DNA from: Salisapilia sapeloensis
Lineage: Eukaryota; Oomycota; Peronosporomycetes; Peronosporales; Salisapiliaceae
Length of the DNA: 45,448 bases
Reading direction: 5' to 3'
NCBI GenBank assembly: GCA_023334545.1
Contig: JAADVB010000156.1
Span: 1-45,448 of the forward strand
Below the pieces are notes generated by a model that saw nothing but the letters and a program-made list of their open reading frames with translations, ran no database searches and was not told where the DNA came from. A program made the position numbers and the translations under genes. Positions 12,901-18,725 of this stretch are shown here, piece by piece (positions within the stretch are counted from its first letter, which is position 1; every line of letters starts with the position of its first letter).

Positions 12901-14792
12901 TTTTTCATCGGTTCTTCAATACGCTTCAGGAGGTGTCGGGACCACGTGATGTTTCCAGCAACAGGAGGCAAGTTCCGAGGATATGGAGGGTTCTGCTTGT
13001 GCTTCTCATACAACTGAAGTACATGCTCTAGTTCCAATCCGTAATTCTGGAAGATCACATTAAACTTGGAGTCTAGATCCGACTTGAGGTTCTCTCGTTG
13101 GAGGATCGCTTGGAACTTGCGTAGTAGCGCCAGACTCTGTTCAATCGACGTGATGTTTTCAAACGAATCGTTAATGAACTGTTGTAACAGTCCTTCCAAG
13201 TCCGAGATCCGAGAGTTGAACTCGACATAGTCTCGATCAAACCGATTGTTTTTAAAGTCCAAGAGATCGTGGTTGCGATACTGGAACTCTCGAATGATCG
13301 AATTGAACTTGGCGATTAAGTCCTCCATCCCCTCCAACTTGTGCTGCCCTAACGTTGAGAACTGGTGGATCGTCGTGAACATGTCAATGAGCTTCGACAC
13401 GCGTCGACAGAAGAGATCAAACTTGCCAAAGATCTTAAGTTCGTTAAATTCAAACTGCTTGCCCTTGGGCGTCGTCGCTAGCTTGTCTTTCGTTACGCGA
13501 TACTGCTGCTGATAAGCTTCATTGAGCTTGATACACGTATCCAAGTTACGCACGAGTTCCTCTGGCTCCTTTTGCCACATGACCTCATACCCATCTCCGT
13601 CCGTCGCACAGTGTTTGCAGTTACTGATCATTTGGTTCGTGATCTTCGTAAAGAGACTCGTCATGCGCTCTGGTGTGTTATAATACCGAGCAATAGAGTA
13701 AATCATCTTAATCGAGTTCATTAGCGCCGGAAGCGTGTCCATAATCGACATGGGTGACCCATGATAGAGTGGCTGGAGGAACTTTTCCAAAGTAAAGAGG
13801 TACTTGACATTATCCTTCGCTTCATTCGCTGCTTCCGTGATGCTAATGTCCACTTGCTTCCATCGCCTCAACAGCAGCTGCACACGTTGCTTAGTGTCGT
13901 CATGGACACTCTTGCCAGTGCGTGTGAGGACCATGAAGACATCTTTAAAGTCATTTGTCTTGAGCTGTTCCGTGATACTCGTCAGACGTTGCATACGTCG
14001 ACGCCAGTACTCTAGCTCGCCCATCGGTCCATCGTCTTCAATCACAGTATCTCCCTTCCCACGCCCATCAGCAATCGTATTCGACTCAAGGTACATGCTA
14101 ATGACGTCGCACCAGTCTTTCAAAACTTCTTCATAGTGCGTGATCAAGCGAGGACAGTCGGCCGACTGGAGGACACGTCCGCCGCCAGGTTGGTAGCTAC
14201 CGTTCGCAGTGACTTCAGCGATCAAGTCTCGGTCTGGACGACGCAGCTCGAGGCCGCTGTCCATGCTACTCAGCGCATCTTTTAAGTCCAGCGCGAATTT
14301 GTCAGACTCTGCCATGAACTCATTCCGGAGTTCTTCATCCGCCTTGCCCCAGTCAGAAGGCGCTTTGGCTCGGAACAGAGGCATGTACAGAGAGCTGATG
14401 GTCGTTTCCAAGTTCCGCAAGAGATTAGGTGCGAGCTCACCGTAGCAAAGGGACGCATCGGTTGCTTTTTGAGCGTCCACAGGCTTGTTGTCAGGTGTCG
14501 TACGGATGAAATAGCAGCTCTTGGCGCGTAGAGGCGCCGTCGTGCCTTGGCTCATGCATAGCTTTCGAGTACTCGACCCAATGGACGGATCGGATGCCAT
14601 GCCGTCCGTGTAGGACGTTGGCTGGAAGTGGATGAAGACTTTGCAACAGGACTCGTCCCCAGCGAGAATTTTGTCAAAGCAGTCGCGAACGAGTGGGAGC
14701 GAGAGGAAAGTCTCTGCTTCCGTTAACGTCACATTCGGCTCAAACGTCTCGAGGATGCGCTGTGCGACCCACTGCATGCGTGGTGTCGCCAT
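972..14792 (-). CDS. Axonemal outer-arm dynein heavy chain (gamma, DNAH5/DNAH8-like)
   Basis: A single 4,606-codon open frame encodes a complete dynein heavy chain, the ATP-driven motor of the outer arms of flagellar doublets. Approximate domains: tail 190-1250; linker 1270-1700; AAA1 with GPAGTGKTET near 1880 and Walker B CFDEFNRI; AAA2 GPTGGGKTK near 2165; AAA3 GGPGTAKTS near 2507; AAA4 GVGGSGKQS near 2883; antiparallel stalk with microtubule-binding tip 3130-3440; AAA5 and AAA6; then a full C-terminal domain ending in HWGLRGVCLLCN. All four P-loops look intact. The linker region with NGPMVIGIPPVEAVERL and GEELFALP resembles the gamma/DNAH5-DNAH8 class, which supports outer-arm assignment; the exact class needs a tree. 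The length is close to human DNAH5. It has no intron although most neighbours have short ones. An intact copy argues for a species that still makes flagellate zoospores. It converges on the SLX9-like gene. Confidence 0.95.
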   Translation of the reverse strand: MATPRMQWVAQRILETFEPNVTLTEAETFLSLPLVRDCFDKILAGDESCCKVFIHFQPTSYTDGMASDPSIGSSTRKLCMSQGTTAPLRAKSCYFIRTTPDNKPVDAQKATDASLCYGELAPNLLRNLETTISSLYMPLFRAKAPSDWGKADEELRNEFMAESDKFALDLKDALSSMDSGLELRRPDRDLIAEVTANGSYQPGGGRVLQSADCPRLITHYEEVLKDWCDVISMYLESNTIADGRGKGDTVIEDDGPMGELEYWRRRMQRLTSITEQLKTNDFKDVFMVLTRTGKSVHDDTKQRVQLLLRRWKQVDISITEAANEAKDNVKYLFTLEKFLQPLYHGSPMSIMDTLPALMNSIKMIYSIARYYNTPERMTSLFTKITNQMISNCKHCATDGDGYEVMWQKEPEELVRNLDTCIKLNEAYQQQYRVTKDKLATTPKGKQFEFNELKIFGKFDLFCRRVSKLIDMFTTIHQFSTLGQHKLEGMEDLIAKFNSIIREFQYRNHDLLDFKNNRFDRDYVEFNSRISDLEGLLQQFINDSFENITSIEQSLALLRKFQAILQRENLKSDLDSKFNVIFQNYGLELEHVLQLYEKHKQNPPYPRNLPPVAGNITWSRHLLKRIEEPMKKFESNQNVLASKDAKRIIRMYNKVARTLVAFEYIWYQAWIQYIDTAKAGLQATLIIRHPEDNKLYVNFDPEILQLLREAKCLDRMGVEIPEPAKIVLLQEDKFKMYYNELQYALAEYDRVVTKVIPVTAMLLRPHFNDMEFKLRPGMITLTWTSMNIDAYRSHVQTGLQRLEELVTNINDIIENRIEKNMRIVSKTMLVDLPMDQSFSLDEFVALQTANIKRAGTLLQGKNLEVENAVDDMLKVITQYPLDSHIEGVSPEEAMKLKKHYNHFMYQALLHCTKNSLNTIKKRVASRVSSNIFTIERPFFEVDVQLRIPNVQLSPSLDDIQLAINRAAKTVLSCSVELMDWGQNSSLPPSATKPTFFDRITKDIEIVRVVLLLTGSVQGLRNSVTEYLGSYHKYSWLWTDAKDAAYEAFLKTEPDMQAFEKKLQSFVNIDDEIGALPAVYNIGALSLTTKNIKMQLKHETSQWKLKFCDNLHSQARRKMENLAEFFRVTMGKLNRKVVDLDSLRFVMNLLKDVRGRESGISMEINPVLDMYEMLEHYLPDGFMEKDEMDQKSVLKSNWRKLIHHAEARTDELSKTQAGFKRGLLRDVKEFIVDVKHFREDYLANGPMVIGIPPVEAVERLNRYKEEYKIRERKFELYTSGEELFALPRTSYPELETTKKELQLQDKLFGLYTDVLNSIEEWKQIPWYAVAERVQTMTEKVDSFSLRCKKMPAKLREWEAYTDLKKMIDDFTDVLPLLQELSKDSIKARHWDAVMEVTGAQFDVTAADFKLQALIDANIVASKAEIEEVTDGADKQLKIEQQLAEISERWDQEEFQFNDWKARNIPILKAVVPIVEELEETQMNLQTMLSMRHVLPFKEEAQGKLEQLSDTSETLERWIKVQMLWCSLESVFTGGDIAKQMPVEAKKFQKVDKDWAKVMAKSVEVKTVVQCCASELLKSLLPTMFSELEKCQKSLEGYLEQKRNKFPRFYFVSNPGLLMILSQGSDPLSMNEHYEKVFDSIEKVYHDKKDKTLIHTMTSGVEEVRFSQIIKAQGNIEDWLSTLLFGMQVTMKDICRQCAADIGVVGSDLKRLREFVDRYVAQFALLGIQLMWTTDIQTALEQCRAKKNIVKDTSVKQAQVLTELSNWCLNDLGSKENRIKIETLVTIHVHQRDVMTDLATLFKQKKISDPNDFEWLKQARFYWRPNSGDEFNADGACVISITDVDFNYQFEYLGSKERLVVTPLTDRCYITLAQALGMYFGGAPAGPAGTGKTETVKDLGRTLGIYVVVTNCTDQQKYTDCAKIFKGLCQGGLWGCFDEFNRILLPVLSVVAQQVLAIQNAKKTGTKYFQFPGDPQNILLTPVCGYFITMNPGYAGRQELPENLKALFRGVAMMVPDFEIIMKVKLCSVGYSEYQELAKKFFILYNTCKEQLSAQKHYDWGLRNILAVLRSAGKIKRDNRNDSESKLLYQTLRDMNLSKLVAQDVPLFLSLLADLFPTTAFPPKGSYPELQTALQAEIEAADLVNHPGWFNKVIQLYETQLVRHGIMLVGPTGGGKTKNFDVLQQALTTTTGIVHKQSKLNPKAIRAAEMYGEVDAMSGEWTTGVFAAMWAKYNNKSNKFIMWMICDGPVDAIWIEDLNTVLDDNKILTLANGDRMPMTDNVKLMFEVETLVNASPATVSRAGIVFMSDTDLDWAPVVEAWVRKQPAHHQDILRALFAKYLGENTPTDPGHCFDYLNRNTDGVMVVSRVGQVARLYHLFQGLMLGEHGANLSDDPEEIAIQFEKMFLYCICWSLGALLEQEDRNQFDVWLRGYDDNGLLPKVQEGETTYEYFVDPKTFEWRIWRPPKWEYPKESKTLDFSNLLVPTMDSVRALYLIENLHKQKKPVLMVGGPGTAKTSTALMFFNDLNPDIMSIKRVTLSSATTPFMFQTAVESELDKRGGKSFGPPNGRKMTVFVDDLSMPLVNTWGDQPTLEIVRMMIELSGFCFLTKDRRGDFKVCEDLQYVGAMGHPGGGRNDIPNRLKRQFFTFNLILPSLTSIDDIYGQMLAGRFDKDTYNKDALAIVDKLTRATIDLWNHMKARLLPTPAKFHYIFNMRELSRVFQGVLLTPPETFLTGGGIRVAEGKMSKMDPGQVILLTWKHECERVFCDKLTNHPDKDFYQKYMRELLKSHFGESVEEFARQPYNMVSFLRDPEEDEEGALADAALKIYEPGGTLEDIRARVLEFLEKYNTDFPQKSMTLVLFDDALAHLLRISRLLDMPRGSALLVGVGGSGKQSLTRLAAYIADSRIFQIVLTKTYNTNSFMDDLRVLYKSAGHQRKSTTFLFTDAEIKNEIFLELMNSVLMTGEVAGLFAKDEMMAMTADLRNAFIKERPGQAETQANLKQFFIDCVRDNLHIVLCMSPLNAKFADRARKFPGLISAPTIDWFLPWPEDALIAVSKGFIQDYPMECDGPTKLALMSHMGTVHRIVTDLCDEYFQKMRRRVYQTPKSYLSFIDAYKKMYGVKLEEIKVKEQRVNLGLKKLIQGADDVHAMSVVLADEQVKLEKATEETNAMLQSLEVSSAEAHKEGDQVAQIKHKCEEDAARIAAEKELCEKDLAKARPFVEEAETAIDSIKPAHIGEIKKLAKPADIIRLVFDGVLILFKCPLNPVKHTKLNVAKQEIDFIDTSFSPHAQSMMSDSNFLKNVQLFGAVGKDLINEETIELLAPYMELEGFLPSVAKNASLAAEGLCTWVRAMKFYHEASKVVKPKLEALMIAEGQMEAANKALAAAEDRLAKCKERLNELQRLFEAQMAEKKRIEDGANALARKMQQASDLINGLAGERVRWTDDSNNFADLKKRLVGDCAVACAFVSYCGPFNQDFRNYMVQSKFVPDCQTRSVPVTVDIDIINFLVDIGTIGDWNIEGLPTDPLSIQNGIMVTRSSRYPLLVDPQGQALSWIKNREADRVPSYGTTSLNHPKLKDQLEYCMGEGRALIIAGVEEEIDPMLDPVLEKQVITKGRSLSINVSDKNMEFNPAFSMYFITRLPNPHFGPELQAKTTVIDFTVTIKGLEEQLLGRVIGKEQKALEEQLAQVLEDVNSNTKSLLALDASLLERLTSNTGNLLEDEELIGVLANTKEKAAEVKDKLIAAADTRKSINEKREQFRPVATRGSVLYFAIVETSLINCMYQTSLTQFLSLFMRSMDLAEKAALASKRVANIIETMTYITYRYINRGLYERDKLTFVLLVTMKVLVIDGLLTQEEVVLLTRGGAALDINSVRRKPFAWISNESWLNVIELAQSCKFFANLPHEMTSNEGMWRRWYEDNEPETVVIPDYESRIAENETIGPYLKLLLVRSLRMDRTILSAKEFIRNIPQMGPRYVEPVTDTIENIFDDMRAETPVIFLLSIGADPTESIEMLARRKKYPPPAVVSLGEGQEPVALKAINAAVGNGTWVLLQNCELGLDLMEQMEDTMIKLSENMDPAFRLFLTALPNDQFPLGLLQMSTKVTNEPPQGLQAGLLRSYTVMVDQDKLERVETTQWRQLLFNLCFLHSIVIERKKFGPLGWGIPYEYNNGDLSACTIFLEKHLYNGPISWPTLQYMVAEVQYGGKITDNMDRRLFNYYGEWCLTPDVCSPNFAYNPSEPIFRIPNDFVYKIPVADSIDDYRNYCHAFPEIDSPEIFGLHPNADLTYRVKEVNSLLTTLADTQPKGGGGSSGVSREDVVCDKAKELLERLPEDYNEDDYKAKIGKLGGLTIPLNIFLFQEIQRLQRVIGKVRTMLQQLQMAIRGEVVMTEELSATLDAIFDAKVPPSWLRTPVGDEFSWILPTLGLWFSSLISRDEQNRTWLNTKRPNAFWLTGFFNPQGMLTAMKQEVTRKHSKTDKWALDDVVYHTEVTSIERAEQVRAPPAEGVYIYGLFMDGATWNKQEGTIVESEPKKLFTPLPVLLVNCLSKELEIKSRKELYGSGGPFECPCYKYACRTDRYFVFMVTMKCPPGKPPRHWGLRGVCLLCNTE

Positions 14793-14998
14793 CGTAGACG
14801 TCGATGGGAGGTGTTTTTCGCGAATGATCCGTCGCTTTCGGCGATCAAGTTTGTCGTTTCATCTACTAGCAAGTACCTGTATGAAACGGACCAAGATATA
14901 AAGTGTATACAATATGCTTCCTAGTACAAGGCAAGAGGTTATGGTCGCTCAAGATCGAATGACATTCCATTATACGGCGAATCGAAAACGCTCACACC
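14793..14998. promoter_or_regulatory. Upstream region of the dynein gene and 3' flank of the M20 gene
   Basis: About 200 bp separate the dynein ATG (14792) from the stop of the M20 gene, transcribed the same way. Read on the minus strand, GATCATTCGCG lies about 30-40 bp before the dynein ATG and partly resembles the TCATT core of the oomycete initiator, but the match is weak. An AT-rich TTTATATC lies further upstream. No gene is visible. Confidence 0.25.
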
Positions 14999-16542
14999 CT
15001 ACTGACCTTTCTCGACATTCGCAATCGTCCGAGCGCAGATCTTGGCGGCGTTCTTCATCGCCTGGAGACTGCAGTATTCGTTGTCGCCGTGGTACACGGA
15101 GCTCTCGCCAAAGCCACAGAGGATCAAGTCTAGTCCCGCTCGCTGCAGTTCACGCACGAGAGGCAAGCTACAACAAGAAAGCATGCGTCAGAAGTGTTCT
15201 TAACCATAAAGAATACAAGGGGTACCTTCCAGACACCGAGTACGGTTTCGCTTCACCGAGGACGTGGGTCGTGGCTTCATTGAGCGCTCTACATCATTCC
15301 AATACGTTGAGCAACCATACTACGAAGCTATCATTAATGTAAGTAGTACTTGAAGCCGATGGAGTCGAGAGAGCACGCAATGCCCTCGTAGAAGAAGTCA
15401 TCGAACGTGATTTCCAACTTGCCCTTCAAGTCTTCCGCCGGCAGAGTGTACTTAGAGACCGGACCACGGCCACCTTCAAGCTGGCTCAAGTCATTGTTTA
15501 ACTCGTCCACGTAGGATTGGACTTTAGCAACCATGTCCTTCATCTCATAGAACGGACTGAGACGCACGTCGCCCATGATCTTGGTCCATGGCGGAATCTG
15601 GTTCAAACCGTTGACAGACGACTCAATACGCGCTGGTTTCATCGTCGACGGGCACATAAAGTTGTACTCGGTTTCGGCCGGGACAGCCGCAAAGTCTTCG
15701 TAGAAACGCTTCTGGATCTTGGCCAGAGCATCCATGGCGAGCTCCATCGAGTTGATGCCAAACTTGGGCATTCCGCTGTGGAAGAGCTTGCCCGTCGCCT
15801 TCAACGTCCACGTACGGACACCGGCAGTACCAATGCACGGCTGGCTGTCGGCGCAGTCGACCCACACCACAGGTCCATTCTTGATAAAGTCGATCTCGCC
15901 ATGTTCTTGCAGTTTCTCGACACCAACACCCTCGATTTCCGTGTTTTCCTCAGAAGCAATGAGGACACAGACGACTTCCGTCGTCAAAGACACCTTCTTC
16001 TTGGCCAATTCCTTGAAAAGACCTAGCAGAGAGAGGATGAGTGCATGCTGTATATACTGTGATATCGCTAAATGTACATGTCATGAGGGCAACATGACCA
16101 AGACAATCGGTTGTGCCACGTCCGTAGAGCTTGTCTCCTTCAACCGAAAGCGCAAAGGGATCACGCTCCCATCCTTCCGGGTTGGCTGGCACGACATCCA
16201 TGTGCGAGCCAACAAAGGCAACGGTCTTTTTCGAGTCACCGGCATCCGGGTGACGGTATCGAATGATCACGTTTCCACGGCCTTGGACGTACTCAAAGCG
16301 CTGGATAGTAAGAAGCCCGCCATTGTCTTTCGTGTACGGGTCCAATTCTTCCAGGACAAAGTCCGACACGAGGTTTTCTTGGGGCACGAGGCCCAAGGAC
16401 GGAGCATTTTGCACTTTTTCCTACCATTCAACTACATGAGTCCTAGCTACAACATATAGAGTGGTCTAAAACATACAGCGACGCCAATGAGCTTCCTCAG
16501 AAGTTCAATGTATGCTGTTTCATCGAGAGAAATGTCTTCCAT
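14999..16542 (-). CDS. M20-family zinc amidohydrolase, acetylornithine deacetylase-like
   Basis: Five exons (minus): 16477-16542, 16078-16420, 15350-16022, 15226-15288 and 14999-15167. They join in frame into 437 residues, the usual length of the ArgE/ACY1/CPG2 (M20) family. Metal and catalytic motifs are complete: SHMDVVP (His95, Asp97), GRGTTD (Asp127), the SEEN pair Glu161-Glu162 (general base and ligand), an Asp at 192 or 195, and YHGDNEY with His408. Between them lies the small dimerisation domain. Such enzymes are cytosolic and cleave N-acyl or amide bonds using two zinc ions. The closest resemblance I recognise is to eukaryotic acetylornithine deacetylase-like proteins, which would place it in arginine/ornithine metabolism, but aminoacylase or dipeptidase activity is possible. 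Introns are 55-61 nt. The splice junction GFK|ALNEAT restores a family-typical motif, which supports the model. Confidence 0.85.
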
Positions 16543-16695
16543 TGTCGCGTGTGAGTGTTTCGATGACTTTCCGGTTGTGATGGATTGCAAATCTCCACCT
16601 GTGATTTGGATTGATGTGCTTTACGTTGATCAAGACACGAATATCTTGAAACGGTGTTGACAAAGCCTATCTTTCTACCCACGAGATGAGATTAG

Positions 16696-17423
16696 TTAAT
16701 CGTAGTCTTGCAGCCATCCTTTGTCTTTGGCTTCTTGGAACATGTCGGTGATGCTCTCACGCTCGCCCTGGACGAGGTCTGGATGCCAAAAGTCAAAAAG
16801 CAAGAGGACTCGGTCGCCTTCTTTCCCGTCGTGCCACACTTCGTGGTCGTACGAATCTAGTCAAGAGGATCAATATCGTGCTCTAGTTCTAGGAAAGTAT
16901 CTGTAATACCGTCGAAAACGACTGCTTTTCCTTCTTCCCACTCGCGAGACTCGTCTGCTACGCGCATACCACAGCCTTTGGGAACGAAGAGAGGAAAGTG
17001 GCAGCGTAGTCGGATGTTGGAAGGAGCACAATGTGCCGCGATAGTCGATTGGGGATGCAGGATAGAGAAGAAAGCATATGCAAAGGGGACATTGGTCATG
17101 AAACCAGGCACACTCTCTAAAATCTCCACTGTCTTTGGGCAGTGGATTGCAAAATCAGATTGCCGTCGACCTTGGGTGACGTAGGACATCCAGTCCCACT
17201 GCCCATCGTGCAGCTTTTCCTCCTTGTCCGTCAATTTATAGTCCGATGCACCGGTGGAAGTCGGTGCACGAGCGTCTTTTAAAGCAAGGTATTCTTGCTG
17301 AATCACTTCACGATTCGCTTCTAGTCGTTCCACAAATTCAAATTGACTCGCATCGTGCCAAGGCTTGGACGTGAGTCCAGGAAAGCAAAACATGGTTGGC
17401 GACGGCCTCGGTTTCGCTGTCAT
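16696..17423 (-). CDS. Aspartyl/asparaginyl beta-hydroxylase-domain protein
   Basis: Two exons (16910-17423 and 16696-16856, intron 53 nt) give 224 residues. The unspliced frame stops inside the intron; splicing creates VVFDDSYDHEVW, the second half of the active site. The family's core is visible: an N-x-R-L-R-C-H stretch (NIRLRCHFPL) with its 2-oxoglutarate-binding Arg and iron-binding His, then DxxxxHExW with the second His, and FDFWHPDL near the end. These are Fe(II)/2-oxoglutarate dioxygenases of the ASPH fold. Animal ASPH hydroxylates Asp/Asn in EGF-like domains inside the ER, but this protein has no signal peptide or membrane span, so it is probably cytosolic with an unknown substrate. 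It lies 153 bp upstream of the M20 gene on the same strand. Confidence 0.85.
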
Positions 17424-17763
17424 TTCATAACAACAATAAGTCTATCGTATCTTACTTGTGCGCCTACTAGATAAGAGAAGCCGATGCGTTCGTCATGAAG
17501 ATTGTACCTGTCGTGAGGCAGAGAGCCGAGCGTAAGAGCGCTGCCTTGGGCTGCATTATCCCTGGGTCCGAGTGTAAAATTTAAAATGTAGCGGATCTAT
17601 TCGGACACTGTCGCACTTTTGTAAAAAATCCACCATACGAAATACAAGCACAAAAAGAAAGTACTTTTACTCACTATGTCGTACGCGCGTGTCGTCCAGT
17701 CTCATGTCCACGTACTTTTGCCAGCTAAGCAATCTGCCTTCATTCAATTTTTGTCGCTTGAGT
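17424..17763. promoter_or_regulatory. Divergent spacer between the hydroxylase and IQM-like genes
   Basis: These 340 bp lie between two divergent start codons and should hold both promoters. The sequence is AT-rich near 17570-17680, with no convincing TATA box or initiator. In-frame plus-strand ATG at 17704 would extend the IQM-like protein by 20 residues, so the last 60 bp could be coding. Confidence 0.3.
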
Positions 17764-18678
17764 ATGGCGCCCACCTTAGCGGACGAACTATCGAAAGAAA
17801 TACAGCAGGATGAAGGTTCCAAAAGCCCACCGAGTAGATGGAAGCAGCTCAAGTCCCTCGTATCTCCACTCGTCCATGGCGTTCGATCGGAAGACGCAGC
17901 CATTTTGGATAAAGGTTTCTGGCTCGAAGCTCTTGACGAGGAACACCGGTACGGAGCTTACCTCCGGTCCTACCATGAAGCTTGGCAAGACCAGCTAAAG
18001 ACACTTCCGAAAGATGACGAGGATCGCTCGTTCTTTCATTGGCTCGACCACGGACGAGGTCGAAACATTGACGTATCGGACTGTACGCAAGGAGAGCTCC
18101 GAGGCACGCATGTAAAGTATTGCTCCCCATCGGAGCGACGACAGTACGAAGTCCACTTCCGACGAACATGTGATGAAGATGAGAATCGGGAGGCTAGTGA
18201 CGCAGATACGCCAAATTTCCAAGAGCCGAGCTACGTTCGACTCGAATACGTCCAAACGAGTAACCTCGTCGAGACGGATGCACGCAGCAAGTGGATTTTC
18301 GTAGTGGATCTCTCTGGCCGGATGTACGTCGGTCGGAAGAAGAAGGGTGCTTTTCACCACTCCAGTTTTGTCGCGGGTGCACCCATCGCTGCTGCCGGTA
18401 AAATCGTCGTGCGACACGGGCGCATCCTTGCCATTGAGCCTCACTCTGGCCACTTTAAGCCCACATCTCTCCAGTTGGATAAACTGCGTTCGATCTTGAC
18501 GGACCATGGCGTCGATCTCGACCAAGTCGCGTTCATTAGGCCGAAGAAATGGGCGAGTGACTGGCCGTATCCGAACCATAGTCATTTGCACAATCATGAC
18601 CGAGGTTCAGACACGGAGACGTCGGAGATGGATGAGTACGAGTCGTTATGTGAGCTATCATTTGCACCAGAAGCTTAA
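17764..18678 (+). CDS. IQM-like protein (plant calmodulin-binding IQM family relative) lacking the IQ motif
   Basis: An intronless frame of 304 residues from the ATG at 17764 (324 from the in-frame ATG at 17704). The body matches plant IQM proteins in order: WLEALDEEHRYG, then FFHWLDHGRGR, then YCSPSERRQYEV, KWIFVVDLSGRMYVG, the strongly conserved GAFHHSSFVAGAPIAAAG, and EPHSGHFKPT. Plant IQMs carry an N-terminal IQ motif, bind calmodulin and modulate stress and hormone responses; IQM1 interacts with catalase. No IQ consensus is visible here, and the protein begins almost directly at the conserved core, so calmodulin binding is doubtful. The C terminus is His- and acid-rich. Its stop is 47 bp from the stop of the converging kinase gene. 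Family membership is clear; function is not. Confidence 0.75.
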   Translation: MAPTLADELSKEIQQDEGSKSPPSRWKQLKSLVSPLVHGVRSEDAAILDKGFWLEALDEEHRYGAYLRSYHEAWQDQLKTLPKDDEDRSFFHWLDHGRGRNIDVSDCTQGELRGTHVKYCSPSERRQYEVHFRRTCDEDENREASDADTPNFQEPSYVRLEYVQTSNLVETDARSKWIFVVDLSGRMYVGRKKKGAFHHSSFVAGAPIAAAGKIVVRHGRILAIEPHSGHFKPTSLQLDKLRSILTDHGVDLDQVAFIRPKKWASDWPYPNHSHLHNHDRGSDTETSEMDEYESLCELSFAPEA

Positions 18679-18725
18679 ACATGAATCAAGTTGATTTGTT
18701 CGAATAGTTGGTAAATATTACGACG

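Noticed and set aside
14826-14836. TCATTCG-type heptamers near several starts (dynein, 22597, 38260) as a shared initiator
   Set aside because: The heptamer is short enough to occur by chance several times in this window and is also found in coding and intergenic sequence, so only the longer match at 31349 is reported as a site.
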